From contig JBAIAA010000074.1 in assembly GCA_037893245.1 (NCBI GenBank), positions 682,001 through 746,000 on the forward strand: DNA of 64,000 nt, in the 5' to 3' direction. The DNA is from Crossaster papposus. Lineage: Eukaryota; Echinodermata; Asteroidea; Velatida; Solasteridae. A program made the position numbers and the translations under genes. Below the pieces are notes generated by a model that had not been told where the DNA came from, ran no database searches, and worked only from the letters and a program-made list of their open reading frames with translations. This document shows, in pieces, positions 39,445-51,803 of this stretch. The first letter of the stretch is position 1. Every line of letters starts with the position of its first letter.

Positions 39445-40001
39445 TTAAGGTGATATTTAATTTGTCTAAAACATTAGGCCCCAAATCAGTTTTTAACAAG
39501 TTGTTCCATTTTGACAAATCCTTATTATAGATCGTTTTTTTCTCACGTCCATAATAAGATCATGTTCAAGTTCAGCTTTTTTTAAGTTGGAAGAATTTAA
39601 CTTGCAGAATCCGCACTTTGATTTGGGCAAGTTAACTAATAAATATCGTCGCCATGCAAATGTCTCAAATATAAACTGCATTCTCATGAACCCTCTAGTA
39701 GTCACATGGATCAGCATTGCCTGGGCTTAGATTATGCGCATATTTGGTCCCAATAAACATACAGTGTATGATGGTTCTCTATAATAGACCAGGGCTATGC
39801 CTAACTTTAGTATGACTGTAGGACATTGGACTCTAATTTAATAGTAGATGGCACATGCTCTACCCTGAAGACTAAACATTGTGGAGTTTCACAAGCTCTC
39901 TAAACACAAAAAACTCACAATAATAGTACTCTTATACATCAGGCCCGCACGCAAGATTTTTTATTTAGTCATACTAAAGTTAGGCATTATTATTATTATT
40001 A
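39445..40001. other. Intron sequence, nothing recognised
   Basis: No domain-bearing frame or element ends seen. Confidence 0.35.
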
Positions 40002-40330
40002 TTTGTGGGGGGTGCGAATTTGTACTAATGGGACCAAAAATGGAACAAAAAATGTGTGTGTGCCAGTACCGTTATTTTTACATCAAAATATCATTATTTA
40101 CCCTGGAAAATGTGGACCTTTTGGTAATTTGGGGGGCGAATTTGTACTGATGGGACCAAAAATAGGAACAAAATTTTTCGTGTGCCAGTACAACTATTTC
40201 TACATCAAAATACCATTATCTACATGTACATGTACCCCGGAAAATGTGGACCTTTTGGTAATTTAGGAGGCGAATTTGTACTGATGGGACCAAAAATGGG
40301 ACCAGTACATACAATGTACCGGTACACTGT
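40002..40330. repeat. About 130-bp tandem repeat, 2.4 units
   Basis: GCGAATTTGTACTGATGGGA recurs at about 40014, 40137 and 40271, followed by ACATCAAAATA and CTGGAAAATGTGGACCTTTT. The third unit breaks into GTACCGGTAC repeats. Confidence 0.8.
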
Positions 40331-41269
40331 ACAATGTACCGGTACAAGGTGCCAAATTAACTACCCATTTTTGTAAACGTTTTTTTCAAAGAAAAAAACC
40401 CAGATTTGTTGACAAAAGAAAATCCCACTTTCTACATTCCATATCATTAGTGCACTACCCAAATGAAAGAACTCCCTGTCCCCTTTTGTTTTACCCAAAC
40501 CGGTATCTGTTGTTGTGATGCGTACATTGTACGGTACATGTAGTTTAGAAGATTTTGTAAATTTTCCGCTGCCCTTTTCTCTTTCATCTGATACTCGAAA
40601 ACATCCACAAGGCGTGCGCAAGAAAAAAGACCAGGTTTTCACATGCCCAACTGCTGCAGTGTCAGAGTCCAGCAAACTCGGAGCCCTCGTCAAGCCCTGG
40701 AGACCCTTGTCAAAACTCTGGGAGATCAGTTTTCATCCTTCATAATTTTGTTCTCCCCAAAAATGCTGTTGGCCCTGATTTGATGAACTAGTTTCCATCC
40801 CAAGCATGAAGCTCACGCTGACTATCTTTGAAGAAGAACATTAATTCTGGCATACATGCCAGGCAGTTTTATTAAGTGAAGATAAGCTATCAAAAATAAA
40901 AATTTGTTTGGAAATTTGTGTTTGGGTGAAAAGTCGAGTATTCTTTCTGTTGCCAAATTTACAATGTGGTTTTTCAATATGCCATACTCATTTGATTTAA
41001 AAACAACCTTTTTTGATGCATTTAAATGTACAGCTTTACAAACTATTCTTTTGAATGTTGCTTGTCTTTTCATAGTGCTCTCAAAATCTTGAAAATATCG
41101 TTGAAACATCATTACAAATAATACATTTGTACATAAATATGTTTGTAATTTAGGCCACACATGTTGACCTCAAATTTATCTTCACTCCCATGGGAATATG
41201 TACAGGTTTACGTAGTATAGTAATCCATACTTTTCTCCAACATGTACATTATGTACATGTATACTTTAA
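40331..41269. other. Intron sequence, nothing recognised
   Basis: Two frames (40361-40693 minus, 40515-40745 plus) overlap antisense to each other and show no domain. No repeats identified. Confidence 0.35.
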
Positions 41270-41658
41270 AGGGATCGTACACGTTTGGTAATTGGAACCT
41301 ATTGTTTGTTTCAATCCTATATAGTTATAGATACCATAAAACTAACCTGTAAAAATTTCATTTCAAAAGGTGGCAGTGATTTTGAGATATTGCCGAAAAT
41401 CTGGAGCGGTTATGTCCACGCAGGAAGAATAATCTGCATTGGAATACAGTCTGAGAAACGTCACTGGGGTAAACGCTTCACATATTCAAATTTTTGGGGA
41501 TAAAAAGTGATATCTTTTTCCATAACCGCAGTACTTCGAAGTGAACAGTTTCTAAAAATGCATTAATACTATCCAAAGCTGCTGTACTTCTTACCAAGTA
41601 AGTTTTTATTGCCATTAAATTTTGGAGTACATGTAATTACCAAACGTATACGATCCCT
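41270..41658. repeat. TTAA-C foldback MITE, copy 1
   Basis: TTAA then AGGGATCGTACACGTTTGG ... CCAAACGTATACGATCCCT. The right TTAA is decayed. The central body is shared with 42268-42587 in inverse orientation. Confidence 0.85.
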
Positions 41659-42267
41659 TTGGGCATAGTTTACGTGTAGCAATATTTTCAAAATGGGTTT
41701 GAACAAAACTTTTAAAATGGCCATTGAAACACATGCATTTCCTCTTTCATTGCCCTTGCAACAGTCTGTATCCACTGTCTGCAGTGCAGTGTTTGTCTAA
41801 ATTGTCAGTCAGTGGGGTTCCCCATTTTGTTGTGCAGTGAGTCAGTACAACTCTGATTAGGTTGTGTCAAATTCAGGGAACTACAGTAGCTGGATATCTG
41901 TCCAGTGTTGCCATCTGTGCATTGGATTCATGCACTGATACAAGGTTACAGTAACCTGTTCTGGTGATGATACACCAGTAGACCTTGTATATGTACAATA
42001 TTATATAAAATGACATACTGTACAGATCCTTTTCATTTGATTGTTGGAACTCACAGGTGACATTCATTATTACTCCCCAAAAGTCTCATTCGCCCATGAT
42101 GATTCAACAGTTAGGATAATCCTCGTTCCTACGGCTGTTAAACAGTCGGCCCTCACTCCGAAACCTGGGGAAGAATCATGGTGGCCAGCGACGTCAACAG
42201 ATGAGCCAAAGTTTGCGAATCTGTATTTCAGTTACATGTATATAAAACAAATATTGAGTGGCTTTAA

Positions 42268-42587
42268 AGGGATCGTATACGTTTGGTAATTACTCAAAAA
42301 ATTAATGGCAATAAAAAGTACAGCAGCTTTGGATAGTATAATGCATTTTTAGAAACTTTTCACTTCGAAGTACTGCGGTTATGGGAAAAGATATCACTCT
42401 TTATCAAAAAGAAATTGAATCTGAGAAGCGTTAATGCAGTGACGTCTCTCAGAGTGTGTATTCCAATGCAAATTATTCTTCCTGCGCGGACATTTTTAAA
42501 ATGAAATTTGTACAGGTTAGTTTTTATGATATCTATAACTATATAGGATTGAAACAAACAGTGGGTTCCCTTTAATATACGATCCCT
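42268..42587. repeat. TTAA-C foldback MITE, copy 2 (inverted)
   Basis: TTAA (42264-42267) AGGGATCGTATACGTTTGG ... ATACGATCCCT TTAA (42588-42591). Shares CTTCGAAGTACTGCGGTTAT and CCTGCGCGGACAT with copy 1. Confidence 0.85.
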
Positions 42588-42609
42588 TTAATTGTAAAAT
42601 AAGAGGAAT

Positions 42610-42705
42610 ATTATCTTGAGGTAAAATCTAGACTTTTCCAGTTCACTCGGCTTCGCCTCATGAAATGGAAAAGTCTAGATTTTACCCTTGTGATAATATT
42701 CCTCC
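42610..42705. repeat. Short perfect hairpin
   Basis: TATTATCTTGAGGTAAAATC TAGACTTTTCCA and its complement TGGAAAAGTCTAGATTTTAC ... ATAATATTCC face each other around a GTTCACTCGGCTTCGCCTCATGAAA loop; about 95 bp. Confidence 0.7.
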
Positions 42706-42767
42706 TATTCCACTCAATATACGTGTACATTTTGTACTTGCCCACCACTAAACATGTACCCTACCTA

Positions 42768-42806
42768 CATGTGCACGTACACGTACACGTACACGTACAC
42801 GTACAT
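42768..42806. repeat. (ACGTAC)n microsatellite
   Basis: About six perfect ACGTAC units. One of many palindromic GTAC/ACATGT tracts in the right half of the window. Confidence 0.85.
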
Positions 42807-43374
42807 TGTACACCTTTGCACAGGTTAAATGTCAAAGTTCATTGTGCTCTAAGCTCATGAGTAAGCGTGGGCAACACACTTCTTTTCAAGTAACCTAAAG
42901 TCTGGGCAGTCATCTACCATACCAACCACACACAAGCGGAAGTGAAGGTTTCTGGATATATTTAAAAGAGGTGTACAAAATCTACCCAGTTCAAAAACAG
43001 GAAGTAAAGAAGGAAAACAATGTGTGGGTGTACTGTAGACTTGGACTCATCGTTTGGTGGTGTCAGGTTGCAGAAATCCACATGAGTTTGGGGGTGTAGA
43101 CAAGTAATAAAACTAAAATTCTTAGTCATTTTCAATTTTGGGTGAACTTTTGTCCAGAAATGCAGGAAGGGACTTTAAATAATTACGTAAGTCTTCCAAA
43201 GCATTACTAAAACATTTGTATTTCATCATTTTGTTCTGTAATTAGGCCCAAGTGTAAAAAGTTGGATGCTTTATTATAAAGTGATCGTTGTCAATTAATC
43301 TTGTTAAAAAACTTTATGGAGCACTGGCATAAATTCAACAAAATTGTTTCAATATTGGAAGAGTGTTCTCAATA
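42807..43374. other. Intron sequence, nothing recognised
   Basis: No gene or element ends identified. Confidence 0.35.
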
Positions 43375-44372
43375 TTACAAGAGTTTTCCCTTATTACAAG
43401 ATTTTCCCTTATTACAAGAGTTTTCTCATGGTACAAGAGTTTTCCCTTATTATAAGAGTTTTCCCTTATTATAAGAGTTTTCCCTTATAATAAGAGTTTT
43501 CCCTTATTATAAGAGTTTTCCCTTATTATAAGAGTTTTCCCTTATTATAAGAGTTTTCCCTTATTAAAAGAGTTTTCCCTTATTAAAAGAGTTTTCCCTT
43601 ATTAAAAGAGTTTTCCCTTATTAGAAGAGTTTTCCCTTATTAGAAGAGTTTTCCCTTATTAGGAGAGTTTTTTCTTATTAGAAGAGTTTTTTCTTATTAG
43701 AAGAGTTTTTTCTTATTAGAAGAGTTTTTTCTTATTAGAAGAGTTTTTTCTTATTAGAAGAGTTTTTTCTTATTAGAAGAGTTTTCCCTTATTAAAAGAG
43801 TTTTCCCTTATTAAAAGAGTTTTCCCTTATTAAAAGAGTTTTCCCTTATTAGAAGAGTTTTCCCTTATTAGGAGAGTTTTCCCTTATTAGGAGAGTTTTT
43901 TCTTATTAGAAGAGTTTTCCCTTATTAGAAGAGTTTTCCCTTATTAGAAGAGTTTTCCCTTATTAGAAGAGTTTTCCCTTATTAGAAGAGTTTTCCCTTA
44001 TTAGAAGAGATTTTCCTTATTATAAGAGATTTCCCTTATTATAAGAGATTTCCCTTATTATAAGAGTTTTCCCTTATTATAAGAGTTTTCGCTTATTAGA
44101 AGAGTTTTCCCTTATTAGAAGAGTTTTTCCTTATTAGAAGAGTTTTTCCTTATTAGAAGAGTTTTCCCTTATTAGAAGAGTTTTCCCTTATTAGAAGAGT
44201 TTTCCCTTATTAGAAGAGTTTTCCCTTATTAGAAGAGTTTTCCCTTATTAGAAGAGTTTTCCCTTATTAGAAGAGTTTTCCCTTATTAGAAGAGTTTTCC
44301 CTTATTAGAAGAGTTTTTTCTTATTAGAAGAGTTTTCCCTTATTAGAAGAGTTTTCCCTTATTAGAAAGCTT
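43375..44372. repeat. Minisatellite, 19-bp unit AGAGTTTTCCCTTATTAGA
   Basis: About 52 head-to-tail units. Variants are in blocks: ATTATAAGAG (43430-43560), ATTAAAAGAG, ATTAGAAGAG, TTTTTTCTT (43665-43780) and mixed. Blockwise variants indicate local amplification. Confidence 0.95.
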
Positions 44373-44839
44373 GAAATTAAATGGACTTTATATGAATGAG
44401 TATTTTGCACAGGTTTGTGCAGTGTACCGGTAGGTGGACTTTTAATATTCATTAATCAACGAATGGTTGCACATTGGTGACAGTTATAAATATCTTTGAG
44501 AATTTGATTCAATCCTCTAAAATCAATATGATTTGCACACACCCTGTAGGTAGCTAGGGTTAAAGTAAATAAATTTTGTTTATGTTGTATTGATTTAATG
44601 TAATTACTGGTATTTTATTCCAACTTTAGGACATAATTAAATCAGAAAACCAATGCTGTGTACAGTAGGCAATAGCTCATTCTCACAGCCTATTTTTATT
44701 AGTAGCTAACAGCGAAAAAGCACTTGGTACATGTATTTATCAATTTACCCAACGTAGATTTTCAAATTGATCACAAGTTAAAAAATAAATGTACGAATAC
44801 ATGTAAATGTCGAAAGAGCACTTTAAGTATTCACGTTAA
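44373..44839. other. Intron sequence, nothing recognised
   Basis: No element ends apart from the start of the next MITE. Confidence 0.35.
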
Positions 44840-45111
44840 ACAGTTTGCGCCGGAGGACGTATACCCGGTACATACACACACAATTTTCCCGAGTTTCAAA
44901 ACGGATGACGCATACACACGTCACGAGCAAGGCCGGAAATGTCTGTCAGCAACGAGCAAGGCCGGAAATGTCTGTCAGCAACGAGCAAGGCCGAAAATAC
45001 GTGGGTGTTCTTCCCGATACCAACGGCCTGAACCCGCCTCGGATCGAGTTTCGTAAAAAATAATCTTGCGCCTCGGTTTGGGAATGTTAAAATAATCCCG
45101 GCGCAAACTGG
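44840..45111. repeat. TTAA-B foldback MITE, copy 4
   Basis: ACAGTTTGCGCCGG / CCGGCGCAAACTGG ends with TTAA (44836-44839, 45112-45115). Carries an internal tandem triplication (AGGCCGGAAATGTCTGTCAG at about 44933 and 44961, decayed third). Confidence 0.9.
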
Positions 45112-45376
45112 TTAAGGAAGAAACACAAAATGTTGTTATCTCTTTATTGCTTCATTTTGCCTTTTTTTCTTGATGCTTCCAGAACCCATTTGCAACCCAC
45201 TGAATAGCGAACATACAGTATGCATGTAAACAATATAATAAAGCCTAAAGTACCGTACAAAACACATCCCACGCACCTGGCCATTTCTTCTAATGTCTCA
45301 AACGTATGATAATCGATCTTGTAGTTGATGTTTTTTTAGTTTTTTTTTAACAATGAACAAACAGTAAGTAATTTAA

Positions 45377-45535
45377 AGGTAGGATACACCGTTTGGTAAT
45401 TGCTTGAATTATCCTGAATCGTGGATTTGGGGGGTTGTATTTTATAGTAAATATTGTTTAACTGACCTGTTCAAAGTTTTACAATCATGGATACTAATAA
45501 AAGCAAGAAAAAAACCGACGTTCCTTTCTAAACTT
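45377..45535 (+). repeat. TTAA-A MITE, left half only
   Basis: TTAA AGGTAGGATACACCGTTTGG through TGGATACTAATAAAAGC, then the similarity stops. The right half is missing. Confidence 0.7.
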
Positions 45536-46127
45536 TACAAGGTTAGTTGTCGAACACCATTCTTTAAATTTTGAACAGTGCTTATACCCAGCGCGATATG
45601 AGACCGAGGGACTCCCCCCCCTTAGTCCCCCATACATGTACCTATACACTTTCTAGACTATTGTTACCTAACGCAACCACCCCCCAAAAAAAACTAAAAA
45701 TAATTTCTGAGAACAATGACTACCACAAAGGAGGGGGGGGGGGGGGGGGGGTTTCTGTTTTATATCTTGCTTCATATGCTTTTGCTGCCTTAAATGATAA
45801 AAATGCACAACTGACAAATGGTCTATTGTCCCTTTAACTGTCCCTTTAACAATTCCTTTATTTTGGATTGTACAATTCCATTTGGTCACGAGACGCATTG
45901 CAGAATTGACCTGGATAACAATGGCACTAGCTATTGTCTGTCAATGTTTTGTCTTACAATGTTGGTGGCGAATGCCACACATAATTGTGTATTCTTTGGG
46001 TACGTGGATCTGCACACAACTTCAACAAACAAACAATACATACACATGTACATGTACTGCCATACGTCGGGTAAGATACACCATTGGTATTTGATTGAAT
46101 TGTCAGGATTGAGGGGATTTGGAAAGT

Positions 46128-46883
46128 CACTTAAAACTAACTAGTGTAGCGGTTTTTCAAGAAACTTGTACCCTAACCCGGTTTTTCCTTCAACCGTTGT
46201 TCTATGATTAAAATAACCCATAAGAAAATATGTTAAAGAAAAAGACAAACGTTAACCCTAACCACCCTGAGTCCATCAAAATCCATTTCCTGTTTTGGAG
46301 GATTTTAGCGGATTCAGGATACCTCCATATTGAACAACTGGAGGAGTGTGATGGATTGAGGATTTTAAGCCTAGCGTTACTGCAGGAGTTTGATGGATTC
46401 AGGATACAGAAATGTAGGTGATCATGGACTGTGATGGACTCTATGGAGAAATGCACTGCAATTTTTTGTATGCCACCTAGGTATCCTGAATCCGTCACAG
46501 TCCATCAAACTTTTGCTGGTGGATTATGATGGACTCGGGATATCTCCAGAATGCATACTGGTGGAGTCTGATGGACTCAGGACACCAGCAGTTTTTGCAA
46601 ACCAAAATTGGTGGACTGTGGTGGATTCAGGATACTTTCTAGTAAAAGCCGTGAGGGAGTTAGGGTTAACGACAATCGGATTCGAACCACAAACCTTTCG
46701 ATCCATAGCTCTATTCTCTACCAACTATGCTATTGGCGAGTTGGTTGAGGAAGCCGTTCTTTATAATGATTAATAATTCTTTAATGTATATGAGTTGCCA
46801 TTGCTCTTTCTCATGAATGTCCACGCACCACTCAGCTCCTGAAAACAAATATCGCGAACCGCTACACCCGTTAGTATTAAGTG
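46128..46883. repeat. Foldback element with 27-bp termini nested in MITE
   Basis: CACTTAA ... ACTAACTAGTGTAGCGGTT at the left and AACCGCTACACCCGTTAGT ... TTAAGTG at the right. The interior holds an irregular array of GATGGACTCAGGATA words (46255-46640) and a tRNA-like sequence (46670-46738). Confidence 0.75.
46670..46738 (-). tRNA. tRNA-like sequence, probably a pseudogene
   Basis: Minus strand: CGCCAAT at the 5' end pairs with ATTGTCG with one mismatch; AGCATAGTTGGTAGAG is a good A box and GGTTCGAATCC a good B box at normal spacing. D and anticodon stems pair poorly, so a functional tRNA is unlikely. Could be a SINE head. Confidence 0.35.
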
Positions 46884-47241
46884 TCTTCCGTGGATTTGGG
46901 AGGTTTTATTTTATAGTAAAATATCGTTTAACTGACCTGTCCGAAGTTTTTGATCATGGATGCTGAGAAAAGCAAGAAAACCGGCGTTCGTTTTCAACTG
47001 GCATCGGGCAGTTTTTGTTCTTGATTTTGTTCTTGATTTTTTCGTGATTGCCGTCTGGCAATGGCGATTTTTTTTTGTTTTTTCAAAAATTAAATTGTTC
47101 GGAACAATTACAGGATATCTAGCGCAATCATTTTGCTGAATGCCTTACAATCATTGATAACAGTACTTTCGAATAAGTAAAATATTTCTTAATAATTCGG
47201 TAATAAGATTGTTAGATATCTGCAAATGGTGTATCCTACCT

Positions 47242-48044
47242 TTTAAAGTCTGCCATGATTCAATGTCCAACATTCACCAGTATCTCCTGTTTCAGTAGAA
47301 TAAAATGAATGAGAATATTTCTATTCCCTTTGGACAGGATGCTACGGTAGGGTAGGGTAGGGTATCACAGGTTACTCCCCAGCGAATACTAGTGTAGCGT
47401 GAATATCGGACTCTATGAAATACAGACTCATTGGTAGTATTGCACATGCCTCAAAAGTGAATATAATTAGTAGAAAATTAGGAGAGTGACCGGTCATGTC
47501 AGTCACTTGATTGGGTTTAACCAATAATGGTAAGGGGGGTTAAAGGAAACATGCAGTGTAACATTTTCATTACGCAATTTTTGTTTTAAATTAATAGGTT
47601 TATGTGTATTAAATGTGAATAAAAAGCAAAACTGGTTCTAGTGTACGTTTAGTGTGGTAATTTCACCGAATATCACTAGGCCCGGACCACTTCGGTCTGG
47701 TAAGCTTTACTTTGCAAATAGAGGCTAGCTTACTCCATCCTTAGTAGTTTTGCTACACCTAGCAGCTACACACCTACATGTAGTCGACATGACCGAAAAC
47801 TGTTGTTTTTTTACTCTGATTCAGAATAAAAAAACATGTACACACTGACACTTGTTCCAATGCGCGCAGTCAGTATACGATAGGCCGGGTAGCAGTGCGG
47901 CGAGTCTCTGCCTCGATTTTCGTCATATTCCTTCGCGAGGTTTTATGTTATCGAGGCTTCCCTTCGAGGGGCAGAGTGGTTTGACAAAAAATAAACACAA
48001 CCACACACATAATGTTGTTGTCAACATTAAACTTTATTGATTTA
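47242..48044. other. Intron sequence, no gene recognised
   Basis: Contains a short (GGGTA)n tract near 47346-47364. No element ends identified. Confidence 0.35.
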
Positions 48045-48180
48045 AGCACAAAAAAAAAATTATTACATGTTTCCTTTAAGTAGCTTGCCCAATGACACAA
48101 CATTTGACCAGCAGCTGGATTTGAACTTCTGACCTTCCGATTTGTGAGTGACAAACCTAACCAGGACACTCACAATCATT
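48045..48180 (-). mobile_element. CORE-SINE/MIR-like SINE fragment
   Basis: Minus strand: tRNA-like head with TGGTTAGGTTTGTCACTCAC and B-box GTTCAAATCC, followed by TTGTGTCATTGGGCAAG and CTACTTAA, which resembles the conserved CORE of MIR-type SINEs (CTGTGTGACCTTGGGCAAG, CACTTAA). No tail visible. Confidence 0.5.
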
Positions 48181-48342
48181 TGCCAATAAATTTGCTTTCA
48201 TTTTAATCTGTAGTATGTGATTGTGTAATTGAAAAAATAAAATAACAACAATTACCAATTATCATAATTGTTAAAGCTTTTACATCATTTACCGGTATGA
48301 TAAAAAACAGTTATTTAAAGATAAAGATACATAATGTACATG

Positions 48343-48690
48343 TAGATATACCATTTGCAGATATATAAAAAAATGTACTACCAAATTATTGAGAAATTTC
48401 TTACTTATTTGAAAGTAAATAATGATTTTAGGCATCCAGCATAATTATTGTGCAAGATATTCTGTAAATGTTTCAAAAAAATTGAATAAAAAAATAAAAA
48501 ATTACAATCACCGGACGGGATGGCAAAAAAACAACCCAAGAACAAATGCCGTTTTTCTCAGCATCCATGATTGTAAAACTTCGGACAGGTCAGTTTAACG
48601 ATATTTACTATCAAATACATGTACAACCTCCCAAATCCACCCATTCATGATAATTCAAGCATTTACCAATGGTGTATCCTACCGTTACCT
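48343..48690 (-). repeat. TTAA-A foldback MITE, copy
   Basis: Reverse orientation: ACCATTTGCAGATAT left, CAATGGTGTATCCTACC right, then TTAA (48691-48694). Centre decayed (CAATCACCGGACGGGATGGC). Confidence 0.8.
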
Positions 48691-49385
48691 TTAATATTCA
48701 CCAGGTACTGTACTTTCACTGCCTTACCAGTCTACATGTAATCATAAGCCCTACACTCTACAAATATTCATGATTATCGCTTTTTTGTGTGTGTCATGAG
48801 AGATCCCAATACAGTGAGATCCACTCGCACACATTAGCGTAGGATCAAAACAAGACGGCCACTAAATATCCCCAACTCATGAAATATTCAGTGTCTCATC
48901 CTGATCAGTCGCACACTTCGCGGTGTAATTCAATAATAAGCCACTTTGCTTCATTTTTTCTTTTCCTTCTTTTTCTTTCAACCAGACCCCAGATTCGGAT
49001 AATAAATTCACTTTTTCTCCTAACACTGTGAGAGACAGAAGTACATTGTATGCACCGCGCGGTAGGGAAACACGCATCAGTATTGGCTCATCTCGCAGTG
49101 AAGTAATGTCTAGCCCGAGGCTCCTTATATGCATAGCGACAATTGTGTATGTACGGCTACCGTTATGCGTTTACATATTGACTAGTTATTGTGTTTGTAA
49201 GATTATCACAGCTCAGACGCATTCTGGTATGTGTGCCTTGAGCAGCTTTGATCATTTACTCAAAGTACATTAGAAAGAAGAAAGAAAAAAAGGATACTAA
49301 ATCAAAATTTCATGGTTCTAGTGTCTTGCATAAATTTTAGGGAATTTGGGGCTGTGAAAGTTCAAATTTTACTGGGTCACATTTT
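48691..49385. other. Intron sequence, no gene recognised
   Basis: A CpG-containing stretch (49020-49150) lies in an 81-codon frame without domain features. Confidence 0.35.
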
Positions 49386-49540
49386 TTGTTGGGAGAATTT
49401 GTAATATTCTGTAATTGTTTCAAAAAATTGAATAAAAATTAAACAAATTACATGTACAATCGCCGGACGGGATGGCGAAAAAAAAACCCAAGAACAAATG
49501 CCGTTTTTCTTGGCATGCATGATTGTAAAACTTCGGATTT
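49386..49540 (-). repeat. TTAA-A MITE, internal fragment
   Basis: TTCTGTAATTGTTTCAAAAA, CAATCGCCGGACGGGATGGC, TTGGCATGCATGATTGTAAA. Both termini missing. Shares the GGACGGGATGGC centre with 48343-48690. Confidence 0.7.
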
Positions 49541-50049
49541 TACTTTTGGTTGCATGATTATACACATTTGTAGCCATTATTTTTGCAATTTAGTCACTAA
49601 TGAACTATATATATACGTACAAATGTACAGGGGGAGGGTGGGGGGGGGGGGGGGCATTAATTACTGGTACATGATACCCATGTACAGAATGTGTGTACAT
49701 GTACTTGTAAAAATCCCCCCCCCCAAAAAAAAAAAAAAAAAAAAAAAGCCAACCAATTTTTCCCACAGGGTTCATCTGGATATTGTAATGCATGCATTTA
49801 CATAGTGTGTGAATATATAATTGTTTATTTAGGAATTATTGCAAAGCACTGACCCCTGTTTATTTTATTTAAAAAAATGCTGGGACCGCAGCACAGTGTA
49901 CTTAATTATTTGACCATACTTAATTAATTGACCATACCAAACACAGGTTATGCAAAAACCAAGTCCACATTTTGGGTTTAAAAGACTGTGTAACACTGTA
50001 TTCCAAATTATTATGCATGGGCCCTACTGAAGAATATGCACTGCGTTAA

Positions 50050-50430
50050 AGGTAGGATACACCATTTGCAAATATCAAAAATATTTACTACCGAATTATT
50101 AAGAAATATCTTACTCATTTGAAAGTAAATGTTGATTCTAGGCATCCAGCAAAATGATTGCACTACCGGTAGATATCCTGTAATTATTCCGAAAAATATA
50201 ATTTTATAATGAAAAATTCGCGATCGCCGAACGGCGCGAAAAAACAAAGATAACATAAGAATAACTGCTGGACACCGGTTAAAAAAAAATGCTGTTTTTC
50301 GTGCTTTTCTCGGCATCCATGATTGTAAAACTTTGGACAGCTCGGTTAAACGATATTTACTATAAAATTCAACCCCCCAAATCTACTCATTCATGATAAT
50401 TCAAGCAATGACCAATGGTGTATCCTACCT
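50050..50430 (-). repeat. TTAA-A foldback MITE, intact termini
   Basis: TTAA (50046-50049) AGGTAGGATACACCATTTGC ... CCAATGGTGTATCCTACCT TTAA (50431-50434). One hairpin arm has lost 4 bp (CGCGATCGCCGAACGGCGCG). Confidence 0.9.
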
Positions 50431-50434
50431 TTAA

Positions 50435-50990
50435 GACAGAGAAATTATAGTTTTTAATTTTCTCTAGGTATTTGTATTGCAGTATTTTGTAAAGATTTTA
50501 CAATTTTTGGCAATGAACTGTGCACACAAATGGGTACATGTACAGTACATGTACCATGTGGTAAACAATATTGTACATGTACTACTGTAGTATGTAGATT
50601 AAACTGTGTAGGTAGAGTTCACAATTGTAAACCAGAAACAATGTGCTATACATTGCTCACTGCCACGGTGTCACCTGGCCCAGTTGCCCAGGGCAACTGA
50701 GGTCATTCTGGGTCAGGGATGGCCAAGTTACCTGGACCCAATACACCAGCAGTGATGCATTTTGCTGAGCGCTGCAAGGGCTTGTGTACTGAATGTCAAA
50801 TTTATACTTTTGTCAGGGTTGTTCTTTATTTTGTTTTCTGGAAGAGTTGGTGCTGTGATGATAGATGTACATTGTAGTTTGTCATTCAATAGTGTCATTC
50901 ACTGAACAAAATTAGAAGCCTTTTTTTTTTGGTAACCTTATTTGTCAAAGGAACGCAGAGTGTGTGCGCGCGCCCGTTTTTCTTTAATTT
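50435..50990. other. Intron sequence, nothing recognised
   Basis: Includes a GTACATGTAC cluster (50534-50580). No element ends. Confidence 0.35.
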
Positions 50991-51155
50991 AGGTAGGATA
51001 CCATTTGCAAATATCGATTTACTACCGAATTATTAAGAAATATCATAATTATTTGAAAGTAAATAATGTTTCTAGGCATCCAGCAAAATGATTGCGCTAC
51101 AGGTACATGTATATCCTGTAATTATTCCGATAAATATAATTTTCTAAAACAAATT
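50991..51155 (-). repeat. TTAA-A MITE, half copy
   Basis: AGGTAGGATACCATTTGC to TAATTATTCCGATAAATATA, ending at the TTAA (51156-51159) of the next copy. Confidence 0.7.
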
Positions 51156-51159
51156 TTAA

Positions 51160-51419
51160 AGGTAGGATACACCATTGGTAATTTCAATCAGAGTGGGCCA
51201 TTGGTAATTTCAATCAGAGTGGGGCAGTGGTTATTATGTTGTTCTTGTTTTTTTGCAATCGCCGTCTGGCTGGTTTTTTTTTTTCTTTTTCCCCGGAACA
51301 ATAACAGGATATCTACCGGTAGCACAATAATTTGCTGGATGCCTACAATCATACTTTAAGATATTTAAAATAATTTGGTTGCAAAATTTTTCGATATCTG
51401 CAAATGGTGTATCCTACCT
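51160..51419 (+). repeat. TTAA-A MITE, shortened copy
   Basis: TTAA AGGTAGGATACACCATTGG ... GGTGTATCCTACCT. Internally deleted, with CAATCAGAGTGG duplicated near the left end. A more diverged possible copy follows at about 51420-51803. Confidence 0.8.
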
Positions 51420-51803
51420 TTAGTACACTATTTGCAAATATCAAAAAACAAAACTATTAAATGATGATATCACGGCACCCAATGTGCTGTGGTTTTCAAG
51501 AAAAGTGGAAATTTGTATCAGTTTTAAATGATTGCCGGCCGGCAATCGTTGTAAAAACCCTGACTATTTTCAAACACTGCCCCCGATTTATTAAATTCGT
51601 CTGAAGGAAGTCAATAAATCAGACTGCAAGAACAGCACTTTTTTTCTTGGGTTTTTGCAGCTTCTATGAAAACAAAATTGTACAAAAAGGTACATGTATC
51701 GTCACAATATTTACTATAAAAAAAATAAGAATCCCTTACAACTGTCCTTTTTCGAAAATTACAGCAAAAGCAAATGATGTATATTACTACATGTACCTTT
51801 AAA

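Larger units (their letters stand above)
46069..47241 (+). repeat. TTAA-A MITE split by a 756-bp foldback
   Basis: Left GGTAAGATACACCATTGG, right GGTGTATCCTACC. Interrupted at 46128-46883. Its central hairpin reads GATTGCC / GGCAATG. Confidence 0.75.

Noticed and set aside
40361-40745. Antisense pair of frames (110 and 76 codons)
   Set aside because: Overlap each other, no domain, no splice signals.
42041-42289. 82-codon plus frame between two TTAA-C MITEs
   Set aside because: Partly runs into the MITE; no domain recognised.
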